Part shown: in pieces, positions 9,297-17,292 of the stretch
How the letters are laid out: every line of letters starts with the position of its first letter
Numbering within the stretch: the stretch's first letter is position 1
Source of the DNA: CAUSKK01 sp963532425
GTDB taxonomy: Bacteria; Pseudomonadota; Gammaproteobacteria; Cardiobacteriales; Cardiobacteriaceae
Reading direction: 5' to 3'
Length of the DNA: 64,000 nucleotides
NCBI GenBank assembly: GCA_963532425.1
Contig: CAUSKK010000008.1
Coordinates: forward strand, 30,947-94,946
Notes under the pieces: model-generated
Database searches by the model: none
Told to the model about the DNA's origin: nothing
Seen by the model: only the letters and a program-made list of their open reading frames with translations
Program-made: the position numbers and the translations under genes

Positions 9297-9322
9297 GCCG
9301 GCCCTTTGCCAAAATCCAAGAA

Positions 9323-9345
9323 GGGAGCCCCGCTCCCTTTTTTCT
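9323..9345 (+). terminator. purB intrinsic terminator
   Basis: The hairpin GGGAGCCCCGCTCCC at 9323-9337 is followed directly by a T-rich run, 27 bases after the purB stop. Confidence 0.8.
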
Positions 9346-9349
9346 TTTC

Positions 9350-9860
9350 GGAAGCGCTTCCCGGGGGAGCGCTTCTTTTTCTCTCTACCGGGCCGGGGGA
9401 TTGCCATGGGGTTCTGGAACCGAAGCGCTTCGTTCGGAGAAGGCCCTTGCCAACGAAGCGCTTCCGCCGTCGGGACCACTGGGATTGCCCATGAACCAGC
9501 TATTCCCCCGCAAACCAGCGAAGCGCTTCGCTTCACGGCGACTGCCGGTTTCAGCGAATACTTCCTAGCGAAGCGCTTCCCCGTTTTCAATTACCCCGGC
9601 CCGCCGGCGGAAAGAACTTTGCCCCTGCCGCCGGTCAAACGGCAAAAACGGGCTGGGCCCGGTAAAGCGCTTCGGTTCAATCGTCCAATGGTCGGCGCCC
9701 CCTTAATTTCTAACTTTCTTGGAGGGAAGCGCTTCGTTTTATTGGGGGTGGTGCCGGTGAAGATTTGACCGACGCCGAAGCGCTTCCCCCTGAATAACGC
9801 CCGGAACCCGCCGGCCGGAAATGCAAACGCTGGCGAAGAAAGCGCTTCGGCCGGCGGCAT
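9350..9860. repeat. GAAGCGCTTC palindrome block between purB and the yagU-like gene
   Basis: About 500 bases with no gene. More than ten palindrome copies occur, including 9351, 9420, 9455, 9520, 9570, 9725 and 9777. The pair at 9351-9375 is followed by a T run and could act as a second terminator for purB. Confidence 0.85.
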
Positions 9861-9950
9861 TGGCTCCTAGCTACAGGATTAAGTTCTGGCAATCCACCGG
9901 GCCGGGGGCGGTCGTATGACTGGGGCTCGTTTCACAATTAGGAGTTTTTT

Positions 9951-10544
9951 ATGAGCACCGACAACGTCAAACCCGCCAAAAAGGGCCTGGGCCTGTTCCT
10001 GAGCCTCACCAATCTGGCGGTTATTTTCTAGACCACCCTCATCGGCGGTTTTATCAGTTCCCTGGTGAAATGGGGCTCGGAGGTCAATATGCCGCCCCGG
10101 GTGGCCGGCGAAATTTCCCCACCCGGCGCCCACATCGACGCCTGGGGCCAGGCCTGGGGCGTAACCCAGCACAGCCTGGACTATGTCTATCAGGGTAATT
10201 CGGTGCTCGGCGCCGTAACCCTTTACCACTGGCTGTTCAGCTTCATCTTTAGTTTCATCTACGTGGTCTGGTCCATGTACCAGCCGCGCATCCGCGCCCT
10301 CTACGGGGCCATCTACGGCCTGCTCATCACCGCCTGGGCCCACTGGCTGATGATTCCGCTGCTCGGCTTCCGCAAGCCGGTCTATGCCGACGGCGCCACC
10401 GGCTGGGCCTGGAATCTGAACTGGCAGGAGAATTTGAGCGAAATCCTCGGCCATATCTACTGGTCGTTTTCCATTGAAATTTGCCTCATCGCCGTGCTGG
10501 CCATCTGCGGCCGGCCCTGGAAGGGCGACTGGGTGAAACGCTAA
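9951..10544 (+). pseudogene. YagU/DUF1440-like inner membrane protein, interrupted by amber codon
   Basis: Reading from the ATG at 9951, which has a strong ribosome-binding site (AGGAG six bases upstream), the frame meets TAG at 10029-10031 (codon 27) and then runs open to TAA at 10542-10544. The downstream part has about three to four membrane helices. Its segments VKWGSEVNMPPR and ENLSEILGHIYWSFSIEI match the E. coli YagU family as I recall it. Conserved residues begin right after the stop (LIGGFISSLVKWGSE). The break therefore removes only a short leader, but it blocks translation from the good start. An internal ATG at 10065 is possible but would lose the first helix. A single-base change from TGG or CAG would explain it. 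It could be a recent pseudogene or a sequencing error. Confidence 0.7.
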
Positions 10545-10550
10545 TCCCGA

Positions 10551-10573
10551 CCCGGCTCCGGCCGGGTTTTTTT
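10551..10573 (+). terminator. Intrinsic terminator, hairpin copy 1
   Basis: The hairpin CCCGGCTCCGGCCGGG is followed by seven T residues just after the yagU-like stop. Exactly the same 16-bp hairpin follows the next two genes. Confidence 0.85.
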
Positions 10574-10621
10574 GGGCCGTCGTCCGCTAGAATGACGGCC
10601 TTTTCATTCCAAGGAGGTTCC

Positions 10622-11494
10622 ATGAGAAAAACCCTAGTGCTGCTCGGCCTGCTGGCCCTGAACGCCGGCGCCTTCACCCTCGACGGGCCCGACCAGGCCG
10701 CCCCCCTGCCGGACTGGTTCCAGCAGCGGGCCCCGCGACTGAGCCAGAGCCTGCGCCGCCCGCCGGCCCCGCCGACCTCGGGCGAGGATGAGGCCGAGGC
10801 CCTGCTGCTGAAGGCGCCCCGGCTGGAAGACCGCTGGCTGGACGCGAATCGCCGGCCGTCGCCGCTGTGGGCGGCCTTCAACACCCTGGCCAACGGCCGC
10901 CGGGCCCCGGAACGGCTGGAAAAACTGTTCCGCCGCGCCGAAACCCCGGCCGGCCAGCTCTACGCCCTGCGCGGCCTGGTCAGTCTGGCTCCGGAACGCT
11001 TCTGTGCCCTGCGGAGCCAGGTCAAGGCTGATAGCCCGGTGGAGCTGGTGTCCGGTGATGCCGGGCGGTCCCTCCGCACCGGCGACCTGGTCGGCGCCTG
11101 GGCGGAAGCGCTGGACTGCGACCAGACCCAGCGGCGGGCGGTGGCCAATGCCGTCGGCCGGCTGATTCGGGCCCAGCGGCTGGAGGATGAATTCATCGGC
11201 TTTGCCGCCCAGCCGTCCGAGCTCTGGGCGGCCCTCCATTTCCTACAACAGGAAAAGGACGCCGCCGCCCTGCTGGAACGGGTGTTCAACCGGGCCCGGA
11301 CGCCGGCCGGCCAGCTCTACGCCCTGCAGGGTCTGGCCCAGGTGGCCCCGGCCCGTTTCTGTGCCCTGCGCGACCGGGTGGACGCCCAGCAGCCGGTCAA
11401 CCATCTCACCGCCGACCTGTTCACCACCCCCACGGCCGGCGTCCTCATCGCCAACTATGGCGAGGGCCTCGACTGCGCCCGGCTGCAGCCCTAA
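10622..11494 (+). CDS. Secreted repeat protein of unknown function, copy A
   Basis: A 290-residue protein with an apparent signal peptide (MRKTLVLLGLLALNAGA) and an excellent ribosome-binding site (AAGGAGG). After a Pro-rich linker it holds two copies of a roughly 65-residue unit. One starts SPLWAAFNTLANG and the other SELWAALHFLQQ. Each goes on to the signature TPAGQLYAL-GL, then AP-RFCALR. Each unit has one Cys in FCALR, and other Cys residues are near unit ends (DCDQTQ, DCARLQ), so disulphides in the periplasm are plausible. The helical repeat pattern suggests a solenoid. I do not recognise a named family. The next gene is a relative; both end in the same terminator hairpin. Confidence 0.75.
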   Translation: MRKTLVLLGLLALNAGAFTLDGPDQAAPLPDWFQQRAPRLSQSLRRPPAPPTSGEDEAEALLLKAPRLEDRWLDANRRPSPLWAAFNTLANGRRAPERLEKLFRRAETPAGQLYALRGLVSLAPERFCALRSQVKADSPVELVSGDAGRSLRTGDLVGAWAEALDCDQTQRRAVANAVGRLIRAQRLEDEFIGFAAQPSELWAALHFLQQEKDAAALLERVFNRARTPAGQLYALQGLAQVAPARFCALRDRVDAQQPVNHLTADLFTTPTAGVLIANYGEGLDCARLQP

Positions 11495-11510
11495 TCCCAC
11501 CCTATCCCCG

Positions 11511-11530
11511 CCCGGCTCCGGCCGGGTTTT
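11511..11530 (+). terminator. Intrinsic terminator, hairpin copy 2
   Basis: The same 16-bp hairpin CCCGGCTCCGGCCGGG, here with only four T residues, lies between the two secreted-protein genes. It may be a leaky terminator. Confidence 0.65.
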
Positions 11531-11547
11531 CCCCCAGAGGAGGTCCC

Positions 11548-12405
11548 ATGAAAAAAACCCTACTGCTGCTCGGCCTGCTGACTCTGCCCGCCGGCGCCCA
11601 AATCATTGACCCGCCGGACCCCAGCGCGCCCCTGCCCACCTGGGTTCAGCCCCGTACCCCCCAACCGAGCCCGCCGGCGCCGCCGGTACCGCTCCCCATC
11701 GCCAGCGCTAAAGAAGTGCCGGCCTGGCTGCGGGAGGTGCAGCAACTGCCCATGGACTGGCTGCAACTGGGCCACTGGACGGCCGCCTCAACCCCGGCCA
11801 GCCGGGCGGTGGCCGAGCTGCAACGCCAGCAGGCCCGCGCCACGCTCCGGGCGCTGCTGGAGCAGGCCCCCACCGAGGCCGGCAAGCTGCTATTGCTGGC
11901 GGCCCTGCGCCCGCTGGAGGAGCGGGCGGAGTTTGAACATTGGCGCCAGCGGCTACGGTTGAATGCATCGGTGCACAATGCCGCCGACGAAAGCCTGCCG
12001 GTGGACCAGTGGTTCCGGGAAATTGAGGAAAGACTGCCGCCGGCCCCGGGCGAAGCCGAGGCCGAGGCGCTGCTGATTCAGGCCCCCCATCTGGAAGCCC
12101 ACTGGCTGGGCATGGAAAGCCGCCCGTCGCCGCTGTGGGCGGCCTTCAACGCGCTGGCCAACGACCAACGGGCGCCGGAACGGCTGGAAAGCGTGTTCCA
12201 GCGCGCCCAAACCCCGGCCGGCCAGCTCTACGCCCTCTATGGCTTGGCTAAGGTGGCGCCGGAACGCTACTGCGCCCTGCGCGGCCGGGTCAAGGCCGAG
12301 AGTCCGGTGCATGTCTGGAAAGGCGATACGGGCATGGGTTTAACCGCCGACTACATCATTTCCTATTGGGAGAGCCATGAGGTGAAATGCCCGGGCCGCC
12401 CCTAG
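11548..12405 (+). CDS. Secreted repeat protein of unknown function, copy B
   Basis: A 285-residue relative of the preceding protein, with signal peptide MKKTLLLLGLLTLPAGA and a ribosome-binding site AGGAGG. A Pro-rich linker is followed by a degenerate helical unit (residues about 75-130) and then one clear repeat unit starting SPLWAAFNALAND, with TPAGQLYALYGLAKVAPERYCALR. That unit matches the first unit of copy A almost residue for residue, so the pair arose by duplication. A segment EAEALLIQAPHLEAHWLGME is also shared in modified form. The function is unknown and a periplasmic location is inferred from the signal peptide. Confidence 0.75.
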   Translation: MKKTLLLLGLLTLPAGAQIIDPPDPSAPLPTWVQPRTPQPSPPAPPVPLPIASAKEVPAWLREVQQLPMDWLQLGHWTAASTPASRAVAELQRQQARATLRALLEQAPTEAGKLLLLAALRPLEERAEFEHWRQRLRLNASVHNAADESLPVDQWFREIEERLPPAPGEAEAEALLIQAPHLEAHWLGMESRPSPLWAAFNALANDQRAPERLESVFQRAQTPAGQLYALYGLAKVAPERYCALRGRVKAESPVHVWKGDTGMGLTADYIISYWESHEVKCPGRP

Positions 12406-12475
12406 CCCTAAAGCGGCGGCCCCGGCGACCCGGCGCCGAACGAAAACAAGGCTCCCCCGGCGGGGCCACTTGGAA

Positions 12476-12499
12476 CCCGGCTCCGGCCGGGTTTTTTTT
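12476..12499 (+). terminator. Intrinsic terminator, hairpin copy 3
   Basis: The third copy of CCCGGCTCCGGCCGGG, followed by eight T residues, 70 bases beyond the stop of secreted protein B. Confidence 0.85.
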
Positions 12500-13675
12500 G
12501 AAGCGGCTACGGCGCGCCGGTGCCGTTCGCTGCGTTTCCTGCGAAAGCACCTCAACCCGCCAGCTCGGTTAAACCGAAGCGCTTCGGCTAGGGGAAGCGC
12601 TTCCTTCCCTCGGCCCGGTCTCATTTCACCGGCCCATAAAAATCGACGGCCCTGGGAAGCGCTTTGCTCCAAGGGCTGCCAACAAAGACAACGCCCGCCC
12701 CCGGCGTTTAAACCGAAGCGCTTCCCCTCTAGCCAGCGGACCAGCGCGAAGCGCTTCGTTGCCTCGCACTCCGGAAAAGCGTCGGGCCGGGGGCCAACAG
12801 CACAGCGAAGCGCTTCCTGCGGAAGCACCTCAACCCGCCACTCGGCTAAACCGAAGCGCTTCGGCCAGGGGAAGCGCTTCGCTCCGAGGGCTGCAACAAA
12901 GACAACGCCCGTCCCCGGCGTTTAAACCGAAGCGCTTCGTTCACAAAACCCGGGAAAGAGGAAATCCATCGCCGGCCGGCGCCTGTTTAATGAAGCGCTT
13001 CGGCCCGCCGGCTCGGTCAAGTTGAAGCGCTTCGGTGGCGGGATTTTTTTTAGATGGCTCAGCCGGCGGGAAGCGCTTCGGTTTGATTATTCCGCCGGCC
13101 GCGTTTGCTTTCTTGCTGCCTCCCGGGGTGAAGCAGTTGCGGCGCGCCGTTGGCACTCGCTGCGCTCCCTGCGGAAGCGCTTCGCTAAAACGGGTTCATT
13201 GATTTGAAAGCCTCTACGAACGAAGCGCTCCTCTTTTGACTCTTTCCCGGTCAAAGCGCTTCATTAATTTCAAAGGCTGGGCCGGGGTTAGCATCATTTT
13301 TCCAAAGCCGAAGCGCTTCGCTCTGAAAAGCCTCGCAAGGAAGAAGCGGTTGCTGGCGCCGTTGGCGCTCGCTGCGCCTCCTGCGGAAGCGCTTCGTTGC
13401 CAGAGACCAGAAAAAACCGAAGCGCTTCGGTCTGCTCGTTTGGGCGGGAGCGCTTCGCCAATAAAAGCTGGGAAGAAAGCCACCGGGCCGGGGCCACCAG
13501 AACGAAGCGCTTCGGTTTAATGGCCCCAGCCCAGAGCGCTAGTTTTATGAAGCGCTTCCTACTGGGTTATCAGAACGAAGCGCTTCGGTTTGATTATTCC
13601 GCCGGCCGCGCTTGCTTTCTTGCTGCGCTCCCTGCGGAAGCGCTTCGGCCAGGGAAGCGCTTCCTGCCCAAATCC
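12500..13675. repeat. GAAGCGCTTC palindrome block between secreted protein B and purD
   Basis: About 1.2 kb with no gene. Dozens of palindrome copies and variants occur, often flanked as CCGAAGCGCTTCGG. Multi-repeat segments are duplicated inside the block: 12541-12600 resembles 12818-12878, 12655-12722 resembles 12871-12938, and 13071-13120 resembles 13577-13626. A second recurrent motif, a Ctgcgctccctgcgg-like stretch, precedes copies near 13165, 13365 and 13625. Confidence 0.85.
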
Positions 13676-13681
13676 AGCCAC

Positions 13682-13707
13682 AAAAAAAGCCGGGTTGAAC
13701 CCGGCTT
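13682..13707 (-). terminator. purD intrinsic terminator
   Basis: On the minus strand the hairpin AAGCCGGGTTCAACCCGGCT is followed by seven T residues, 17 bases beyond the purD stop. Confidence 0.85.
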
Positions 13708-13723
13708 CCCATTCCGAAGCGCT

Positions 13724-14983
13724 TCACTCCTCGGCGCCAATGTCCCGGCGGAAAGTAATCCCATCGAAATCGATTTTCTCCAGGGCCGAATAGGCCGCCG
13801 CCCGGGCCGTGGCCAAATCGTCGCCCAGGGCCACCACGTTCAGCACCCGGCCGCCGCTGGTATAGAGCGCTTCGCCCTCGCGGCGGGCACCGGCGATGAA
13901 AATCTGGGCGAAGAAGCGGGCCTGTTCCAGATTGTGAATGGGCTGGCCGGTTTCCGGTGTGCCCGGATAGCCCCGCGCCGCCGCCACCAGACAGACGCTG
14001 TGCTGCGGCCGGAACTGGAAGGCCTCGGCGCTCAGTTCGCCGCGCAGGGCCGCCTCGATGGGGTCGAGCAGCTCCGTTTCCAGCAGCGGCAGCAGGGCCT
14101 GGGTTTCCGGGTCGCCGAGGCGCATGTTGTATTCGAGCAGATAGACGCCGTCGGCGGTAATCATCAGGCCGAAGAAAATCACCCCGGCCAGGGCCATGCC
14201 CTCGGCGGCCAGCCCGCGCAAAGTCGGGGCGGCAATGTCCCGTTCAAAGGCGGCCCGGTGCGCGGCGGTGAACAGCGGGTGCGGAGCCACCACGCCCATG
14301 CCGCCGGTGTTGGCGCCGCTGTTGTGTTCGCCGATGGTTTTATGGTCGCGGGCCGGCAGCATCAGCGCCAGCGTCTTGCCATCGCAGAAGCTCAGCAGCG
14401 AGCATTCAAAGCCCTGTAGGAATTCTTCGATGACGATTTCATCGCCGGCACTGCCGAAGCGCTTCGCCGCCATGATGTCGCGCACCGCCGCCTCGGCCTC
14501 GGCCCGGTTCTGGCAGATGATGACGCCCTTGCCGGCGGCCAGTCCGCTGGCCTTGACCACGGTGGGATAGGGGCAATGTTGCAGATGGGCCAGGGCGGCG
14601 TCCAGGTCGCTGAAGCTGGCGTAGGCGGCGGTTTTGACGCCGTACTTGGCCATAAAATCCTTGGCGAAGCGCTTCGAGCCCTCCAGCTGGGCCGACTGTA
14701 AATCGGCGCCGAAGATTTTCAGGCCGGCGGCACGGAAACGGTCGACGATGCCCTCCATGAGCAGGGCTTCGCTGCCCACCATCGTTAAATCGATGTGATA
14801 GTCCTGGGCGAAGGTCAGCAGGGCGTCCACCGACTGCTGGGGAATGTTCTCGGCCTTGCTGATGAAACTAGTGCCACCGTTGCCGTTGGCCAGATAGATG
14901 CGCTCCACCCGGGCGTCCTGGGCGAATTTCCAGGCCAGCGCCTGTTCCCGGCCGCCGTTGCCGATGATGAGGATTCTTGTCAT
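13724..14983 (-). CDS. purD: Phosphoribosylamine-glycine ligase
   Basis: ATP-grasp enzyme that joins glycine to phosphoribosylamine, the second step of purine synthesis. Its length of 419 residues is typical. The N-terminus MTRILIIGNGGREQALAWK is the family's nucleotide-fold start; VKASGLAAGKGV is the ATP-binding loop, and HNSGANTGGMGVVAP and NMRLGDPETQ are conserved catalytic segments. The start at 14983 has an AGGAG-like site. It is transcribed alone, with its own terminator; bdhA lies upstream in the same direction with a hairpin between. Two palindrome copies lie inside, read as KRF. Confidence 0.97.
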   Translation of the reverse strand: MTRILIIGNGGREQALAWKFAQDARVERIYLANGNGGTSFISKAENIPQQSVDALLTFAQDYHIDLTMVGSEALLMEGIVDRFRAAGLKIFGADLQSAQLEGSKRFAKDFMAKYGVKTAAYASFSDLDAALAHLQHCPYPTVVKASGLAAGKGVIICQNRAEAEAAVRDIMAAKRFGSAGDEIVIEEFLQGFECSLLSFCDGKTLALMLPARDHKTIGEHNSGANTGGMGVVAPHPLFTAAHRAAFERDIAAPTLRGLAAEGMALAGVIFFGLMITADGVYLLEYNMRLGDPETQALLPLLETELLDPIEAALRGELSAEAFQFRPQHSVCLVAAARGYPGTPETGQPIHNLEQARFFAQIFIAGARREGEALYTSGGRVLNVVALGDDLATARAAAYSALEKIDFDGITFRRDIGAEE

Positions 14984-14992
14984 GGGTACTCC

Positions 14993-15030
14993 TAAAAATG
15001 ACGATGGCAGAGCCTGAGCCCTGCCATCGC
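14993..15030 (-). terminator. Terminator-like hairpin after bdhA
   Basis: Nine-base arms CGATGGCAG and CTGCCATCG surround an 10-base loop, and in the minus direction the stem is followed by TCATTTTTA. It separates bdhA from purD. Confidence 0.6.
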
Positions 15031-15049
15031 CGTGGTTGATTGAAGGTTC

Positions 15050-16084
15050 CTAGTTGGGGCTAACCAGGATTTTCACCTGTGCCTTCTCTTTGACCAGGGT
15101 TTCAAAGCCTTCGGCGACGATGTCCTGCAGCTTGATGCGCTTGGTCACGAGCTTATCCTTGGAGAAATAGCCCTGTTCCATCAGCTTCAGCACCGCCGGG
15201 AACACGTGGCGATAGGCGATGATACCGCGCACGGTTTTTTCCTTGATGACGATTTCGTTGGGCTTCACGCTGGCCTCGCGCTCCCAGATGCTGACAATCA
15301 CCGCCATGCCATCGTTCTTGATGGCCTCGATGGACTGTTGCAGCACCGGGGGCACGCCGGTTACCTCGAAGGAGACGTCGGCGCCGCCGTTGGTGGCCGC
15401 GCGAATGGCTGCCACCGCGTCGGTTTCGGCCGGATTGATGACCTGGGCGCCCAGTTCCCGGGCCTTGGCCTGGCGCTCCGGCGACAGTTCCACGGCGTAG
15501 ATTTGGCTGGCGCCGGCGGCGCGCAGAGCCTCAATAACCAGCAGACCGATGGGGCCGCAGCCGAAGACCGCCGCCGTCTCGCCGGCCTTGATTTTGCTCT
15601 GGTGCACGGCATAGAGGGCCACCGCCGCCGGTTCCACCAGGGCGCCCTGCTCGTAGTCGATGCCGGCGGGCAGCTTGTGGACGATGCCGCTATCAACGAC
15701 ACAGAATTCAGCAAAGCCGCCGTCGGCGGCCAGACCGACGAAGCCCAGGTGCGGGTCCAGATTGTATTGGCCCACCAGGCCGTTGGCGGCCAGAATCGGT
15801 TCCACCGTTACCCGGTCGCCCACCTTCACATTCTTGACGTCGGCACCCACCTCAACGATTTCACCGGCGAACTCGTGGCCCATGGTCAGCGGGGCCTTGC
15901 GGTGGGAATAGGGGTGCTCCTCCTTCACGGGAATGAAAATGGGCCCGCCCAGGTATTCGTGCAGGTCGCTGCCGCAAATGCCGGTGTATTTCACGGCAAT
16001 TTTGACCTCGTGGGCCTTCACGCCGGGAACGGGAACTTCTTCCACGCGAATGTCGCGGGGGCCATACCATCTTGCTGCTTTCAT
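15050..16084 (-). CDS. bdhA: (R,R)-2,3-butanediol dehydrogenase type Zn alcohol dehydrogenase
   Basis: A 344-residue medium-chain dehydrogenase, NAD-dependent, probably interconverting acetoin and 2,3-butanediol. Catalytic zinc ligands are visible as Cys in GICGSDLHEYLGG, His-Glu in MGHEFAGE and Glu in ALVEPAAVALYAV; the Rossmann glycine motif is FGCGPIGLLVIE. The four-Cys structural zinc lobe is absent, its place taken by EPILAANGLVGQYNLDP. The same replacement occurs in Bacillus BdhA as I remember it, and the overall resemblance to that protein is high. An AGGATG ribosome-binding site precedes the ATG. No acetoin synthesis genes are nearby. Exact substrate is inferred. Confidence 0.85.
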   Translation of the reverse strand: MKAARWYGPRDIRVEEVPVPGVKAHEVKIAVKYTGICGSDLHEYLGGPIFIPVKEEHPYSHRKAPLTMGHEFAGEIVEVGADVKNVKVGDRVTVEPILAANGLVGQYNLDPHLGFVGLAADGGFAEFCVVDSGIVHKLPAGIDYEQGALVEPAAVALYAVHQSKIKAGETAAVFGCGPIGLLVIEALRAAGASQIYAVELSPERQAKARELGAQVINPAETDAVAAIRAATNGGADVSFEVTGVPPVLQQSIEAIKNDGMAVIVSIWEREASVKPNEIVIKEKTVRGIIAYRHVFPAVLKLMEQGYFSKDKLVTKRIKLQDIVAEGFETLVKEKAQVKILVSPN

Positions 16085-16120
16085 AGGTCATCCTCTAGGG
16101 TTGAAAAAATACGTTTTCGA

Positions 16121-16708
16121 TTATAGAACCGCGATTGGTGGGCCGTCCAGCAGCCGCCCCAGCGTCCGAATCAGCAGCTCGTGCTCCTCGGCCTGCACCC
16201 GCGCCGCCAGGCTTTCCGGGCTGTCGTTGGCCTGGACCGGCACCCGGGCCTGGGCGATGACGGCGCCGGTGTCCACGCCCTCATCGACCCAGTGGACGCT
16301 GCAGCCGCTTTCGGTCTCGCCGGCGGCCAGCACCGCCGCATGCACCCGGAGGCCATACATGCCGGGGCCGCCGAATTTCGGCAGCAGCGACGGGTGCAGA
16401 TTGATGATTTTCTGCGGGAAGCGTTGCACCAATTCCGGCGGAATGATGCTGAGGAAGCCGGCCAGCACGATGAAATCCACCGGGGGCAGCGCCGCCGTCA
16501 GCCGGGCGCCAAAATCCGGCAGTTTGCGGTCGATAAGCTGCACCGGAATGCCGGCGTTGAGGGCATGTTCCAGGCCGGCGCAGTCGCGGTCGGCCAGCAC
16601 CAGCCCGATGCGGGCGGGCAGGCGGCCGTCCTCAACGGCGGCGATGAGGGCGGCCAGATTGGAACCCCGGCCGGAAATCAGCACGGCCAGTGTTTTTTGG
16701 GGGGTCAT
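16121..16708 (-). CDS. purN: Phosphoribosylglycinamide formyltransferase (GART)
   Basis: Transfers a formyl group from 10-formyl-tetrahydrofolate to GAR, the third step of purine synthesis. The 195-residue product starts LAVLISGRGSNLAALI, the phosphate-binding loop. The catalytic Asn-His-Asp set is visible in INLHPSLLPKF and in VDEGVDTGAVI. The ATG at 16708 has an AAGGAG site and overlaps the stop of the YcxB-like gene by four bases. It is the last gene of the operon that begins at 19334. The operon partner genes have no evident purine role. Confidence 0.96.
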   Translation of the reverse strand: MTPQKTLAVLISGRGSNLAALIAAVEDGRLPARIGLVLADRDCAGLEHALNAGIPVQLIDRKLPDFGARLTAALPPVDFIVLAGFLSIIPPELVQRFPQKIINLHPSLLPKFGGPGMYGLRVHAAVLAAGETESGCSVHWVDEGVDTGAVIAQARVPVQANDSPESLAARVQAEEHELLIRTLGRLLDGPPIAVL

Positions 16709-17292
16709 GATTGCTCCTTGAACTGTTGGGCGGCGGCGAAAAAGGCGACGCCGCCGTCGGCGAAGGCCGGGCGCGCCAGATAGTAGGCCACGCCCCGGTC
16801 GACGAAAAAGAAGAGGAAATCCCGGTCGAGCACCAGCCGTTCCACGGCGGCCCAGCGGTAGTGCAGCTCGGTGCGGCCGGCCTCGCAAACCGTCAGGCCC
16901 TCGGCGTTGATGGTATAGTCGAAGCGGCGGCCGTCCAGGGGGCGGAAGGCCAGCCGCTGCCAGCCGCGCCATTTGAGTTCGTTCTGCAGCACCGTCAGCG
17001 CCGCCGCCGCCAGCAGGGCCCAGGAACCGTAGTTGAGCCAGCGCAGGCCCTCGGCCGTCCAGAGGCGGCAGGCCGCTTCGTCGGCGGCCAGCAGCGGGCA
17101 AATTTGCCAGAGCAGCTCGCTGCCGCGCAGGCTGAAACGGTAGAAGAGATAGAAGGCCAAAATCCCCGCCGCCAGCAGGACCAGCGGGAGGACGCGCCAG
17201 CGGCGGGGGACGGCCAGCAGTCGGCCCAGTCGGCGCCGGGCCTGGCGTTGCAGGGCGGTGCTCAGCACCTGGCTGAAATGCTGGGCACTCAT
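16705..17292 (-). CDS. YcxB-like membrane protein
   Basis: A 195-residue protein with two hydrophobic helices (about 33-52 and 84-104) and a C-terminal soluble domain. The sequence FDYTINAEGLTVCEAGRTEL followed by YRWAAVERLVLDRDFLFFFV has the pattern of the YcxB-like domain (pleckstrin-fold, common at the C-terminus of two-helix membrane proteins). The start at 17292 overlaps the ogt stop (ATGA). Longer in-frame readings from 17388 overlap ogt and are not supported. Function unknown. Confidence 0.7.
   Translation of the reverse strand: MSAQHFSQVLSTALQRQARRRLGRLLAVPRRWRVLPLVLLAAGILAFYLFYRFSLRGSELLWQICPLLAADEAACRLWTAEGLRWLNYGSWALLAAAALTVLQNELKWRGWQRLAFRPLDGRRFDYTINAEGLTVCEAGRTELHYRWAAVERLVLDRDFLFFFVDRGVAYYLARPAFADGGVAFFAAAQQFKEQS

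Noticed and set aside
9951..10544. TAG recoded as an amino acid or selenocysteine/pyrrolysine codon
   Set aside because: Other genes in the window end normally at TAG, and the site lacks any special downstream structure that I can see. A simple mutation is the more economical reading.
15050..16084. bdhA as a defective enzyme because the structural zinc cysteines are missing
   Set aside because: The lobe is also absent in characterised Bacillus BdhA as I recall it, and the catalytic zinc ligands are intact.
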